A stretch of 64,000 nucleotides of DNA from an uncultured Lachnospiraceae bacterium (GTDB taxonomy: Bacteria; Bacillota; Clostridia; Lachnospirales; Lachnospiraceae). The notes beneath the pieces are model-generated. The model had not been told where the DNA came from. It searched no databases and was given only the letters and a program-made list of their open reading frames with translations. Below, one piece after another: positions 1-8,193 of the stretch; position 1 is the first letter of the stretch, and the number at the start of each line of letters is the position of its first letter. The stretch is from positions 28,880 through 92,879 of the forward strand of contig CAJUBP010000006.1 in assembly GCA_910584585.1 (NCBI GenBank). The letters run 5' to 3'. Made by a program: the position numbers and the translations under genes.

Positions 1-2798
1 CAGTGAAAACAGAAGCAGTAAAAGCAGAATCAGAACAGACAGCAAAAGCAGGCCAGCAGCCGGCCAAAACAGAAACAGCAAAATCGGACCGGCAGCCATC
101 CAAAACAGAAACAGCAAAAGCAAAAGCAGGCCAGCAGCCGGTGAAAACAGAAGCGGCAAGAACAGAAGCCCAGCCGGTCAAAGGGCACAAAACAGAAGCA
201 GCCAAGGCTTCAGAAGACGGAAAAGAAGAAGTGGAACGCCCGAAGAAGAAATCCAGTATTACAGCGGTCTATAATCCGCAGAACAGCAAGACAGCTCCCA
301 GACGCCAATCAAGATCCCAGGGGGACAGAAATGATCGGGGAGAGAGAAACAACCGCTCTCAGGGGGAGAGAAATGATCGGAACGACAGAAATAACCGTTC
401 TCAGGGAGAGAGAAACAACCGCTCCCAGGGCGACAGAAACAATAGCAGGCCTCAGGGAGAACGTCAGCCAAGGCCGGACAGAGTCCTTAAGGCCCAGGAA
501 GAGCGCCAGCCAAGACCACAGGGAGAACGAAACGAGCGAAATGAACGAAGCGAACGGAATGACAGAAATGATCGGAACGACAGGAATAACCGTTCTCAGG
601 GCGACAGAAACAACCGTCCTCAAGGGGACAGAAACAACCGTTTCCAGGGCGACAGAAATAACCGTTCCCAGGGCGACAGAAACAACCGTCCCCAAGGGGA
701 CAGAAACGGCCGTCCTCAGGGCGACAGAAATAACCGCTCCCAAGGGGACAGAAGCGGCCGTCCTCAGGGCGACAGAAATAACCGCTCTTTCCAGAACGGC
801 CGTCCCGGACAGAAGAACCGTTTCGAGCAGGAGATTAATAAGCTGAATCAAAACGGCGGTTCCGGTTCTATGGATGAAACCAGAGGAAAAGAGAGCAGAG
901 AGCGGGATAACCGCAAGGGAAATAATCAGCGTCACGAGAAAGAGCTGATGGGCAAGAAGAAAGAACGCTTTGACAATTTAGAGAAGAAGTCCAGAGGCAA
1001 GAAACCCCAGCAGCAGCCGAAGCCCCAGCAGAAAGAAGAGGAAACCATCAAGACCATTACCATTCCGGATAAATTGACCATCAAGGAACTGGCTGACCGG
1101 ATGAAAATTCAGGCTTCCGTTATTATCAAGAAGCTGTTTTTACAGGGAACCATGGTGACGGTAAACAGTGAAATAGATTTTGCGGCAGCCGAAGAAATCG
1201 CATTGGAATATAACTGCATCTGCGAACAGGAAGAGAAGGTGGATGTCATTGCGGAACTGCTGAAAGAAGAGGAGGAAGATGTATCCGTTCAGGTAAAACG
1301 TCCGCCGGTAGTCTGTGTCATGGGCCACGTAGACCATGGAAAAACTTCCCTTCTGGACGCCATCCGGGATACCCATGTCATCGACCGGGAGGCAGGTGGA
1401 ATTACTCAGCATATCGGCGCTTATATGGTAGAATGCAACGGGGAGAAAATCACGTTCCTGGATACCCCGGGACATGAGGCGTTTACGGCAATGCGTATGC
1501 GGGGCGCGAACGCCACAGACATTGCGATTCTTGTGGTTGCCGCAGACGACGGAGTCATGCCCCAGACCGTAGAGGCCATCAGCCATGCCAAGGCGGCAGG
1601 AGTGGAAATTATCGTGGCCATCAATAAGATTGATAAGCCAAGCGCCAATATTGAGCGGGTAAAACAGGAACTGGCAGAGTATGAGCTGATTCCGGAAGAC
1701 TGGGGCGGAAGCACCATTTTCGTGCCGGTATCCGCGCATTCCCATGAGGGAATTGATACTCTGCTGGAAATGATACTGCTGACGGCGGAAATCTCCGAGC
1801 TGAAAGCCAACCCCAAACGGAACGCGAGAGGGCTTGTCATTGAAGCCCAGCTTGACAAGGGCCGCGGCTCTGTAGCTACGATTCTGGTTCAGAAGGGAAC
1901 CTTGAAGGTGGGCCAGCCTGTTGCCTGCGGAAGCTGCTACGGAAAAGTAAGAGCCATGATTGACGATAAGGGCAGAAGAGTCAAAGAGGCAGGACCTTCC
2001 ACTCCGGTGGAAATATTAGGTTTGAATAATGTGCCCAATGCCGGGGAAATCTTTGTATGTACAGATTCGGAGAAAGAGGCCAAGAGCTTTGCGGAAACCT
2101 TTATTTCCGAAGGCAGGGAGAGAATGCTGGAGGAAACCAAATCCAGAATGTCTCTGGACGATCTGTTCTCCCAGATTCAGTCTGGAAACATCAAGGAGCT
2201 TCCGATTATTGTAAAAGCGGATGTACAGGGTTCCGTGGAAGCGGTGAAACAGAGTCTGGTGAAGCTGTCCAATGAAGAAGTGGTAGTGAAAGTCATTCAC
2301 GGCGGCGTAGGCGCCATCAATGAATCTGATGTAAGCCTTGCTTCCGCCTCCAACGCCATTATTATAGGATTTAACGTGCGCCCGGACGCAACGGCAAAGA
2401 CTACGGCAGAGCGGGAAGGCGTGGATATGCGGCTGTATAAGGTCATTTACAATGCCATTGAAGATGTGCAGGCCGCAATGAAAGGAATGCTGGATCCGAT
2501 CTTTGAAGAAAAAGTTCTGGGCCACGCGGAAGTGCGCCAGATTTTCAAATCCTCCGGCGTTGGAAATATTGCGGGATCTTATGTACTGGACGGCGTGTTC
2601 CAGAGAGGATGCAAGGTTCGCATTTCCAGAGAAGGAGAGCAGATTTTTGAGGGCGATTTGGCATCCTTAAAGCGTTTCAAGGATGATGTAAAAGAAGTAA
2701 GAGCGGGGTATGAATGCGGTCTGGTATTCGAAGGATTCAGTGATATTCAGGAGATGGATATCGTAGAGTCCTACATTATGGAAGAAGTGCCCCGTTAA
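1..2798 (+). CDS. infB: Translation initiation factor IF-2 (5' end outside window)
   Basis: IF-2 is the GTPase that places initiator fMet-tRNA on the 30S subunit and promotes 50S joining. About 931 codons are visible. The gene is open at the window edge, so the GTG at base 3 is probably an internal Val codon and not the start. Visible order: a Lys/Ala/Thr-rich N-terminal extension, a long Arg/Asn/Gly/Gln repeat tract (about residues 100-275 of the visible part), an IF2_N module beginning with TIKELADRM, then the G domain. The G domain shows G1 GHVDHGKT (near residue 441), G3 DTPGHEAF and G4 NKIDKP. IF-2 domains II, III and C2 follow and end in DIVESYIMEEV. rbfA follows after 15 bp in the conserved infB operon. 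The identification is certain; only the upstream extent is unknown. Confidence 0.97.
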   Translation, partial: VKTEAVKAESEQTAKAGQQPAKTETAKSDRQPSKTETAKAKAGQQPVKTEAARTEAQPVKGHKTEAAKASEDGKEEVERPKKKSSITAVYNPQNSKTAPRRQSRSQGDRNDRGERNNRSQGERNDRNDRNNRSQGERNNRSQGDRNNSRPQGERQPRPDRVLKAQEERQPRPQGERNERNERSERNDRNDRNDRNNRSQGDRNNRPQGDRNNRFQGDRNNRSQGDRNNRPQGDRNGRPQGDRNNRSQGDRSGRPQGDRNNRSFQNGRPGQKNRFEQEINKLNQNGGSGSMDETRGKESRERDNRKGNNQRHEKELMGKKKERFDNLEKKSRGKKPQQQPKPQQKEEETIKTITIPDKLTIKELADRMKIQASVIIKKLFLQGTMVTVNSEIDFAAAEEIALEYNCICEQEEKVDVIAELLKEEEEDVSVQVKRPPVVCVMGHVDHGKTSLLDAIRDTHVIDREAGGITQHIGAYMVECNGEKITFLDTPGHEAFTAMRMRGANATDIAILVVAADDGVMPQTVEAISHAKAAGVEIIVAINKIDKPSANIERVKQELAEYELIPEDWGGSTIFVPVSAHSHEGIDTLLEMILLTAEISELKANPKRNARGLVIEAQLDKGRGSVATILVQKGTLKVGQPVACGSCYGKVRAMIDDKGRRVKEAGPSTPVEILGLNNVPNAGEIFVCTDSEKEAKSFAETFISEGRERMLEETKSRMSLDDLFSQIQSGNIKELPIIVKADVQGSVEAVKQSLVKLSNEEVVVKVIHGGVGAINESDVSLASASNAIIIGFNVRPDATAKTTAEREGVDMRLYKVIYNAIEDVQAAMKGMLDPIFEEKVLGHAEVRQIFKSSGVGNIAGSYVLDGVFQRGCKVRISREGEQIFEGDLASLKRFKDDVKEVRAGYECGLVFEGFSDIQEMDIVESYIMEEVPR
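306..812 (+). repeat. In-frame degenerate 24-bp repeats in infB (GDRNNRSQ-type octapeptides)
   Basis: About 20 imperfect units on the theme cagggcgacagaaataaccg encode an octapeptide alternating GDRNNR or GERNNR with SQ or PQ, interrupted by ERNERNERSERNDRND. All copies keep the reading frame and variation is mostly at third positions. The encoded segment is strongly basic, polar and without hydrophobic residues, so it is almost certainly disordered. Long N-terminal extensions vary widely between bacterial IF-2 proteins. RNA binding is inferred from composition only. Confidence 0.9.
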
Positions 2799-2813
2799 AA
2801 AGAAAGGCAGAAT

Positions 2814-3248
2814 ATGAGGAAAAACAGCATTAAAAATACAAGGGTCAATGAAGAGGTGCTGAGGGAGCTTAGCAATATTATCCGCGGGGAAATCAAAGAT
2901 CCCAGGATTAATCCCATGACTTCTGTAGTGGCAGTGGAGGTAGCGCCGGATTTAAAGAGCTGTAAAGCGTATATCAGCGTGCTGGGAGACGTTGACTCCC
3001 AGGAATCCACACTGGCAGGCTTAAAAAGCGCGGAAGGATATATCCGCAGCAAGCTTGCCAGAAATATCAATCTCAGAAATACGCCGGAGATTCGCTTTGT
3101 GCTGGATCAGTCCATCGAATACGGCGTCAATATGTCGAAATTGATTGATGATGTAAATAAGCAAAGCAGGGCAAAGCCGGCTGACGATGGAGACGCCGAA
3201 GAGACGACAAAGCCGGCTGACGATGGAAACAGACAGGGAGAGCATTGA
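2814..3248 (+). CDS. rbfA: 30S ribosome-binding factor A
   Basis: RbfA is a single KH-like-domain protein that binds the 30S subunit during late 16S rRNA maturation and cold adaptation. The 144-residue product has the family pattern: N-terminal RVNEEVLRELSNIIRGEIKDPRI, the central VEVAPDLKSCKAYISVLG strand and the LRNTPEIRFVLDQSIEYG segment near residues 90-107. The start ATG follows AGAAAGG with suitable spacing. The C-terminal tail is unusual: a 36-bp duplication repeats KPADDG and lengthens the tail beyond the KH core. The stop overlaps the start region of nrnA, so the two are translationally coupled in the infB operon. Confidence 0.95.
   Translation: MRKNSIKNTRVNEEVLRELSNIIRGEIKDPRINPMTSVVAVEVAPDLKSCKAYISVLGDVDSQESTLAGLKSAEGYIRSKLARNINLRNTPEIRFVLDQSIEYGVNMSKLIDDVNKQSRAKPADDGDAEETTKPADDGNRQGEH
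3172..3227 (+). repeat. 20-bp perfect direct repeat in the rbfA tail
   Basis: Bases 3172-3191 and 3208-3227 are identical (caaagccggctgacgatgga) and lie 36 bp apart, exactly 12 codons, so the tail repeats KPADDG in frame. This looks like a recent slippage duplication outside the conserved KH domain. Confidence 0.9.
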
Positions 3249-3250
3249 GC

Positions 3251-4246
3251 ATGAAAGATTTAGCGTCTGAGCTGGCACAGGTGAGGACGGTCGCCATTGC
3301 CGGGCACGTAAGGCCGGACGGCGACTGCACAGGCTCCTGTCTGGCGACTTACAATTATATCAAGACCTGGTTTCCGGATATTCAGGCAGATGTTTATCTG
3401 GAGCCAATTCCGAATATTTTTAAATTTTTGGCAAATGCGGATAAAATTCATAACACTTGCGGCAGCAATCAGGCATATGACCTGTGCATAGTGCAGGACT
3501 GCGGAGACGCGGGCCGTCTGGGAGACGCCGTGAAATATTTCCATACGGCGAAGAAGACGATCTGCATCGATCATCATGTGAGCAACGACAGCTTTGCGGA
3601 TGAAAATTATATTTTTCCGAAGGCAAGCTCCACCTCAGAACTGATTTTTGAACTGTTGGAGAAAGAGAAGATCACAAAAGAGATTGCAGAATGCATTTAC
3701 GTGGGAATGGTTCACGATACCGGGGTGTTTCAATATTCCTGCACTTCTGCAAAAACCATGAACGCCGCAGGGGTTTTGATGGAAAAAGGCATTAATTTCA
3801 GTAAAATTGTAGACGACACCTTCTACACCAAAACCTTTGCCCAGAATAAAATCCTGGGGCAGGCATTGCTGAACAGCGAACTTTTTCTGGGAGGAAAGGT
3901 GATTGCGTCGGCGGTCACAAGAGAGGAAATGGAGCGGTATCAGGCGCTGCCCAAGCATCTGGATGGAATTGTCAGCCAGCTTCGGGTAACCAAGGATGTG
4001 GAACTGGCCGTTTTCCTCTACGAGAATGAAGATAAATCCTGGAAAGTCAGCATGCGTTCCAACGGGAAAGTCAATGTGGCCCAATTGGCCATGAAATACA
4101 AGGGCGGCGGCCATGAGAGGGCGGCCGGAGCCACCATGGAGGGCAGTTCGAAAGAAATTATTGCAGAACTTTGCAAAGACGCCGAAGCGCAGATTTTCGG
4201 AGTATCCCCAAAATCAGAGCAAAAACGGCAGGAGTCTGTGAAATGA
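3251..4246 (+). CDS. nrnA: DHH-family nanoRNase / pAp phosphatase
   Basis: Bifunctional NrnA proteins remove nucleotides from 2-5 nt RNA fragments and dephosphorylate 3'-phosphoadenosine 5'-phosphate in the cytoplasm. The protein (331 residues from this ATG) shows the metal-binding HVRPDGDCTGS motif near the N-terminus, the DHH triad in CIDHHVSND, a second DCGD acid cluster and the DHHA1 glycine motif GGGHERAAGA near the C-terminus. A TTG at 3245 overlapping the rbfA stop is a possible alternative start; ATG 3251 is preferred because GGGAG at 3236-3240 is nearer to workable spacing. Insertion of nrnA between rbfA and truB is common in Clostridia. Its stop overlaps the truB start as ATGA. Confidence 0.93.
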   Translation: MKDLASELAQVRTVAIAGHVRPDGDCTGSCLATYNYIKTWFPDIQADVYLEPIPNIFKFLANADKIHNTCGSNQAYDLCIVQDCGDAGRLGDAVKYFHTAKKTICIDHHVSNDSFADENYIFPKASSTSELIFELLEKEKITKEIAECIYVGMVHDTGVFQYSCTSAKTMNAAGVLMEKGINFSKIVDDTFYTKTFAQNKILGQALLNSELFLGGKVIASAVTREEMERYQALPKHLDGIVSQLRVTKDVELAVFLYENEDKSWKVSMRSNGKVNVAQLAMKYKGGGHERAAGATMEGSSKEIIAELCKDAEAQIFGVSPKSEQKRQESVK

Positions 4247-5172
4247 TTAATGGAATCATCAACGTATATAAAGAAAAAGGATTTACCTCCCATGACGTTG
4301 TGGCCAAATTGAGAGGAATTTTAAAACAGAAAAAAATCGGCCATACCGGAACCCTGGATCCGGAAGCGGAAGGCGTGCTCCCGGTGTGCCTTGGAAAGGC
4401 AGCCAGAGTCTGCGATATGCTGACGGAAAAAGATAAAGTATATGAGGCAGAGCTGCTGCTTGGAACCGTTACGGATACCCAGGATTCCACGGGAACGGTT
4501 CTGGCGGAATGTCCGGTAACCTGCTCCAGAGAAGAGGCAGAGAAGGCCATCGTCTCATTCATAGGCGAATATCAGCAGATTCCGCCCATGTATTCCGCGC
4601 TGAAAGTCAACGGGAAGAAGCTCTGCGATCTGGCAAGGGCAGGAATTGAGGTGGAAAGGAAGCCCAGGACGGTGACAATTTATTCCATTCGTATTCTGGA
4701 GATGTCATTGCCCAGGGCGCGCATGGAAGTCCACTGTTCCAAAGGCACCTACATCCGGACGCTGTGCCATGACATTGGAGAATCCTTAGGCTGCGGCGGA
4801 TGCATGAAATCCCTGATCCGCACCAGGGCGGCGGGATTCGAGTTAAAGGATGCCTGGAAATTGGGAGAAATTGAAGAACTGGTTCATTCAAGCGCTGACC
4901 GTATTCAAAGGGAACTGACGGCGGAAGATTTGCCGGATCTGGTCAAGAGTACAGATTTCGTCTTCCGGCAGTATCCAAAAGTCTCTGTGAAGCCGGAGTT
5001 TTGCAGGCTTCTCCTCAACGGGAATCCCCTGAGGCCGGAGTGGATCAGTCCATGGAAGCAGGAATACAGAGAAACGCTTCTGCGGGCATATGATGAGCAG
5101 GGAATATTTACTGGAATTTACCAGTGGGACGAAAGGCGAAAGGATATCAGACCGGTTAAAATTTTAAGGTAG
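4243..5172 (+). CDS. truB: tRNA pseudouridine(55) synthase
   Basis: TruB makes the universal pseudouridine 55 in the T-loop of tRNA. The 309-residue protein begins MINGIINVYKEKG, a typical TruB start. It carries the catalytic-Asp motif GHTGTLDPEAEGVLP around residues 36-50, PMYSALKVNGKKL, and the CSKGTYIRTLCHDIG motif. The reading frame is open upstream to 4171, but ATG 4243 overlaps the nrnA stop (ATGA) and has AGGAG eight bases upstream, so this start is chosen. The C-terminal region after about residue 230 is a PUA-like extension. It belongs to the conserved infB-rbfA-truB-ribF operon. Confidence 0.96.
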   Translation: MINGIINVYKEKGFTSHDVVAKLRGILKQKKIGHTGTLDPEAEGVLPVCLGKAARVCDMLTEKDKVYEAELLLGTVTDTQDSTGTVLAECPVTCSREEAEKAIVSFIGEYQQIPPMYSALKVNGKKLCDLARAGIEVERKPRTVTIYSIRILEMSLPRARMEVHCSKGTYIRTLCHDIGESLGCGGCMKSLIRTRAAGFELKDAWKLGEIEELVHSSADRIQRELTAEDLPDLVKSTDFVFRQYPKVSVKPEFCRLLLNGNPLRPEWISPWKQEYRETLLRAYDEQGIFTGIYQWDERRKDIRPVKILR

Positions 5173-5181
5173 GACAGGAAA

Positions 5182-6120
5182 ATGGAATACATAAAGCAGA
5201 GTATCACCTTTGAAATTAAGGAACCGACGGTGCTGTCTTTGGGGAAATTTGACGGGCTGCACCGGGGACATGAACTGCTGATGGAATACATGGCAGAGAA
5301 GAAAAAAGAGAGAAAAGATTTAAAAGCGGTGATTTTCACCTTCGATATACCGCCCAGGGGACAGTTTTCTGATGTTCCGGTACAGGTGCTTACCACCAAT
5401 CAGGAGAAAATGAAGCTTTTTGAAAGCATCGGGATTGACTATCTGATTGAGTGCCCCTTCACCAGGGAAATCATGTGTATGGAGCCGGAGGCTTTTATAG
5501 AGAAGATAGCCCTTCAGCTCAATGTGAAATATATGGTGGTGGGAACGGATTTCCGATTCGGGCACAAGCGCAGAGGCGATTACCATTTGCTGCGGCAATA
5601 CGCCGGCCATTACGGATATGAAGTAAAAGTGGTGGACAAAATGCAGGAAGAGGGCAGGGACATCAGCAGCACTTTTGTGCGGGAAGAGATTGCCGCAGGG
5701 AATATGGAAAAAGCAAATGAGCTGCTGGGCTATGAATTTTTCGTAGAGGGCACGGTTCTTCACGGGAAAAAAATCGGCAGGGCAGTACTGGGGATTCCGA
5801 CCATTAATCTGATTCCGCCAAAGGACAAGCTTCTGCCGCCTTTCGGAGTATATGTGACGGTGACAAAACATCAGGGAAAGACGTATCCGGGCATTACCAA
5901 TGTGGGATGCAAACCTACGATTGAAGGTGAGAATCCCATAGGCGTGGAAACCCATCTTTTTGACGTTACGGAAGAAATGTACGGGGAAGAGGTAAAGGTA
6001 AGTTTTCTGACCCGGGTGAGAGCAGAGCGCAAGTTTCCGGACCTGGAAGGGCTGATTGCGCAGATGAAACAGGATATTCAATATGGAAAAGATTATTTTC
6101 ATTCAGCCAGGAAGGGCTGA
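5182..6120 (+). CDS. ribF: Bifunctional riboflavin kinase / FAD synthetase
   Basis: RibF converts riboflavin to FMN and then to FAD. In the 312 residues, the N-terminal FAD-synthetase domain carries the nucleotidyltransferase motif LGKFDGLHRGHE (about residues 17-28) and GTDFRFGHKRRGD. The C-terminal flavokinase domain carries GRAVLGIPTINL and PPFGVYVT, with TNVGCKPTI downstream. Length is normal for the family. The conserved truB-ribF order is kept, but rpsO, the usual next gene in B. subtilis, is absent. The last 25 codons are partly duplicated downstream of the stop. No FMN riboswitch precedes the gene, which sits 9 bp after truB. Confidence 0.95.
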   Translation: MEYIKQSITFEIKEPTVLSLGKFDGLHRGHELLMEYMAEKKKERKDLKAVIFTFDIPPRGQFSDVPVQVLTTNQEKMKLFESIGIDYLIECPFTREIMCMEPEAFIEKIALQLNVKYMVVGTDFRFGHKRRGDYHLLRQYAGHYGYEVKVVDKMQEEGRDISSTFVREEIAAGNMEKANELLGYEFFVEGTVLHGKKIGRAVLGIPTINLIPPKDKLLPPFGVYVTVTKHQGKTYPGITNVGCKPTIEGENPIGVETHLFDVTEEMYGEEVKVSFLTRVRAERKFPDLEGLIAQMKQDIQYGKDYFHSARKG

Positions 6121-6177
6121 TTGCGCAGATGAGACGGAAGATTTAGTATAGAAAATCATTCAGCCAGGAAAGGCTGA
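6045..6177 (+). repeat. Degenerate tandem duplication of the ribF 3' end
   Basis: Bases 6045-6066 recur exactly at 6111-6132 (22 bp beginning gaagggctgattgcg). The block ending at the ribF stop, 6099-6120, recurs at 6156-6177 with one change (tcattcagccaggaaaggctga). The arrangement is one full 66-bp unit, one decayed unit of about 57 bp and a short third start. The second unit lies past the stop and has lost coding function. Confidence 0.88.
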
Positions 6178-6276
6178 CAGTACAGAGGAATCAGGACAGA
6201 TCACCTGAAAAAACTTGTAATCAGAAGAAGACTGCCGCAAAATAATATTTGCTCGCAGGAATAAAGGGAGAACAGC

Positions 6277-7923
6277 ATGGAATTGATATTAACATTGCTT
6301 GGGGGCCTTGGACTGTTTTTATTCGGAATGAATTTTATGAGCCAGGGTCTGCAGAAAGCAGCGGGGGCAAAGCTCAGGACAATCTTAGAGGCGATGACGA
6401 AGAATAAAATCATAGCCGTTTTGTTCGGCGCGTTGTTTACCGCGATTATCCAGTCATCGGGAGCCACCACCGTTATGGTGGTCAGTTTTGTAAATACCGG
6501 CATTATGACGCTGGCCCAGTCAGTAGGCATAATTTTCGGCGCAAATATCGGTACGACCATTACATCCCAGCTTGTAGCATTTAATCTGACCGGGATTGCG
6601 CCGTTTATTCTATTTGTGGGAGCCGTATTTATGATGTTCGGAAAACGGCCCATGGTGAAGAAGGTGGGGGAGGTGATTCTGGGCTTCGGCGCGCTGTTTA
6701 TGGGAATCAGCATGATGAAAGATTCCATGTCCGGCCTGCGGGAATACCAGAATGTGCTGAATATTCTGGGAGGCCTGGACAATCCATTTCTCGGGATCCT
6801 TCTGGGAACGGTTATCACTGTCATTGTCCAGAGTTCTTCCGTTACGGTAAGCATTCTTCTGCTGATGGCAAGCCAGGGGCTGGTGGATCTTTCCGTCTGC
6901 TTTTATGTGGTTCTGGGCTGTAATATCGGTTCCTGTACGCCTGCGGTTCTGGCCAGTTTGGACGCGAAGAAAGACGCCAAGCGGGCGGCCTTGATTCACG
7001 TGATGTTTAATGTGTTCGGCATGGTGATTATCGGAATTCTTCTGGCCTTTGGAATGAGATATTTTGAAAGCTTTATTTTACATATTTCCGGCGCGGATGT
7101 GGGGCGCTGCGTAGCCAATGCGGATTCTTTGTTTAAGATATTCCAGACCATTATCTTCCTGCCTCTGTCGGCCCAGTTTGTCGCCCTGGCCAGGAAGCTG
7201 ATTCCCGGGGAAGACGCCCAGAGCGAAGGATACCAGCTTCTCTATATCGGAAAACAGAATATTTTCTCCCCCTCCACTGCAGTGGTGGAAACCACTCAGG
7301 AAATCGAGCGGATGGCCACTCTGGCAAGCGAAAATCTCAAGCTTTCCATGGAAGCGTTTTTTGACGGGAACGAAGAGAAAATTTCCAAGGTCTATGAGAC
7401 GGAGAAGCAGATTGATTTCTTAAGCCATGAGTTGACGAATTATCTGGTCAAAATCAACCAGCTGCAGCTTCCCGTGGTGGACGCGAACCGGATCGGCGGC
7501 CTGTTCCATGTGGTAAGCGACATTGAACGGATCGGCGATCATGCAGAAAATTTTGCGGATTTCGCAGTGAAGCGCCGGGAAGAAAATCTGGATTTTACCA
7601 AAAAGGGCGCAAGGGAAATTCAGGAAATGCACCAGAAAACCATGGTGATTCTGGAAAAGGCCATGGAGATGTTTGTATCGCTGGATGAAAAAAATCTGCC
7701 GGACGTGCTGGAACTGGAGAACGATATCGATCATATGGAACGGGAACTGCACCAGAATCATGTAAAGCGGATGGCAAAGGGGAAATGTTCTCCCATGTCA
7801 GGCATCGTTTTTACGGATATCGTAACCGGCCTGGAGCGCGTGGCGGATCATGCCACGAATATTGCGTTTTCCATTTTGGATAAGGATCCGGAAGAGGGGA
7901 AGGAATTTTCAAACACGCTTTAG
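6277..7923 (+). CDS. Na/Pi cotransporter family protein with C-terminal PhoU domain
   Basis: A 548-residue inner-membrane protein of the PNaS (NptA/YjbB-like) family, expected to move phosphate with sodium. The first 310 residues are mostly hydrophobic and contain the two inverted family repeats with QSSGATTVM and QSSSVTVSILL, the QSS signatures that form the substrate site. FGANIGTTITSQ and LGCNIGSCTPAVLAS follow each of them. From about residue 340 a helical PhoU-like domain begins, with ERIGDHAENFADFA and ERVADHATNIAF, the metal-binding E-R-x-x-DHA-x-N pattern. The start follows AAGGGAGAACAGC. It stands alone between ribF and the NlpC/P60 gene. Substrate direction (import or export) cannot be read from sequence. 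Confidence 0.92.
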   Translation: MELILTLLGGLGLFLFGMNFMSQGLQKAAGAKLRTILEAMTKNKIIAVLFGALFTAIIQSSGATTVMVVSFVNTGIMTLAQSVGIIFGANIGTTITSQLVAFNLTGIAPFILFVGAVFMMFGKRPMVKKVGEVILGFGALFMGISMMKDSMSGLREYQNVLNILGGLDNPFLGILLGTVITVIVQSSSVTVSILLLMASQGLVDLSVCFYVVLGCNIGSCTPAVLASLDAKKDAKRAALIHVMFNVFGMVIIGILLAFGMRYFESFILHISGADVGRCVANADSLFKIFQTIIFLPLSAQFVALARKLIPGEDAQSEGYQLLYIGKQNIFSPSTAVVETTQEIERMATLASENLKLSMEAFFDGNEEKISKVYETEKQIDFLSHELTNYLVKINQLQLPVVDANRIGGLFHVVSDIERIGDHAENFADFAVKRREENLDFTKKGAREIQEMHQKTMVILEKAMEMFVSLDEKNLPDVLELENDIDHMERELHQNHVKRMAKGKCSPMSGIVFTDIVTGLERVADHATNIAFSILDKDPEEGKEFSNTL

Positions 7924-8075
7924 AAGAGATACCATATCTTGTGGAATACTTCCGTTTTGGGAATGTTTTGGAAGAAAAAACACTATATTTTGTGGATAAC
8001 TGCTATTTTCATAAGGAAAAATCCAGATAAGAACTGTGAAGTTTGTACAAATATTACATAAATATTACGGCCTCC

Positions 8076-8104
8076 TTGACAATGTAATTTCCGGTTGATA
8101 TAAT
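8076..8104 (+). promoter_or_regulatory. Sigma-A promoter of the NlpC/P60 gene
   Basis: TTGACA (8076-8081), 17 bp, TATAAT (8099-8104), with TG one base before the -10. This is a perfect consensus with an extended -10. It predicts an A/T-rich leader of about 80 nt before ATG 8194. The rest of the 7924-8193 gap shows no clear element. Confidence 0.85.
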
Positions 8105-8193
8105 TTACACGTAATAGTAAAACCCATAATCATTTTAGTAAAACACTTTAAACTTAAGAAAACGGAAAATACAGAATTGTCTGGGAGGTCAAG

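Noticed and set aside
306..812. CRISPR-like impression from repeated units in infB
   Set aside because: Units are contiguous, in frame and lack unique spacers.
309..935. Long minus-strand open frame across the infB repeats
   Set aside because: It mirrors the repeat tract, has repetitive Val/Ala/Leu composition, and no ribosome site. The plus frame encodes IF-2.
5160..5181. FMN riboswitch before ribF
   Set aside because: Only 9 bp separate truB and ribF, and no RFN-type sequence is seen there.
5320..6102. 260-codon minus-strand frame inside ribF
   Set aside because: Opposite a clear RibF with all motifs; the minus product has no recognisable domain.
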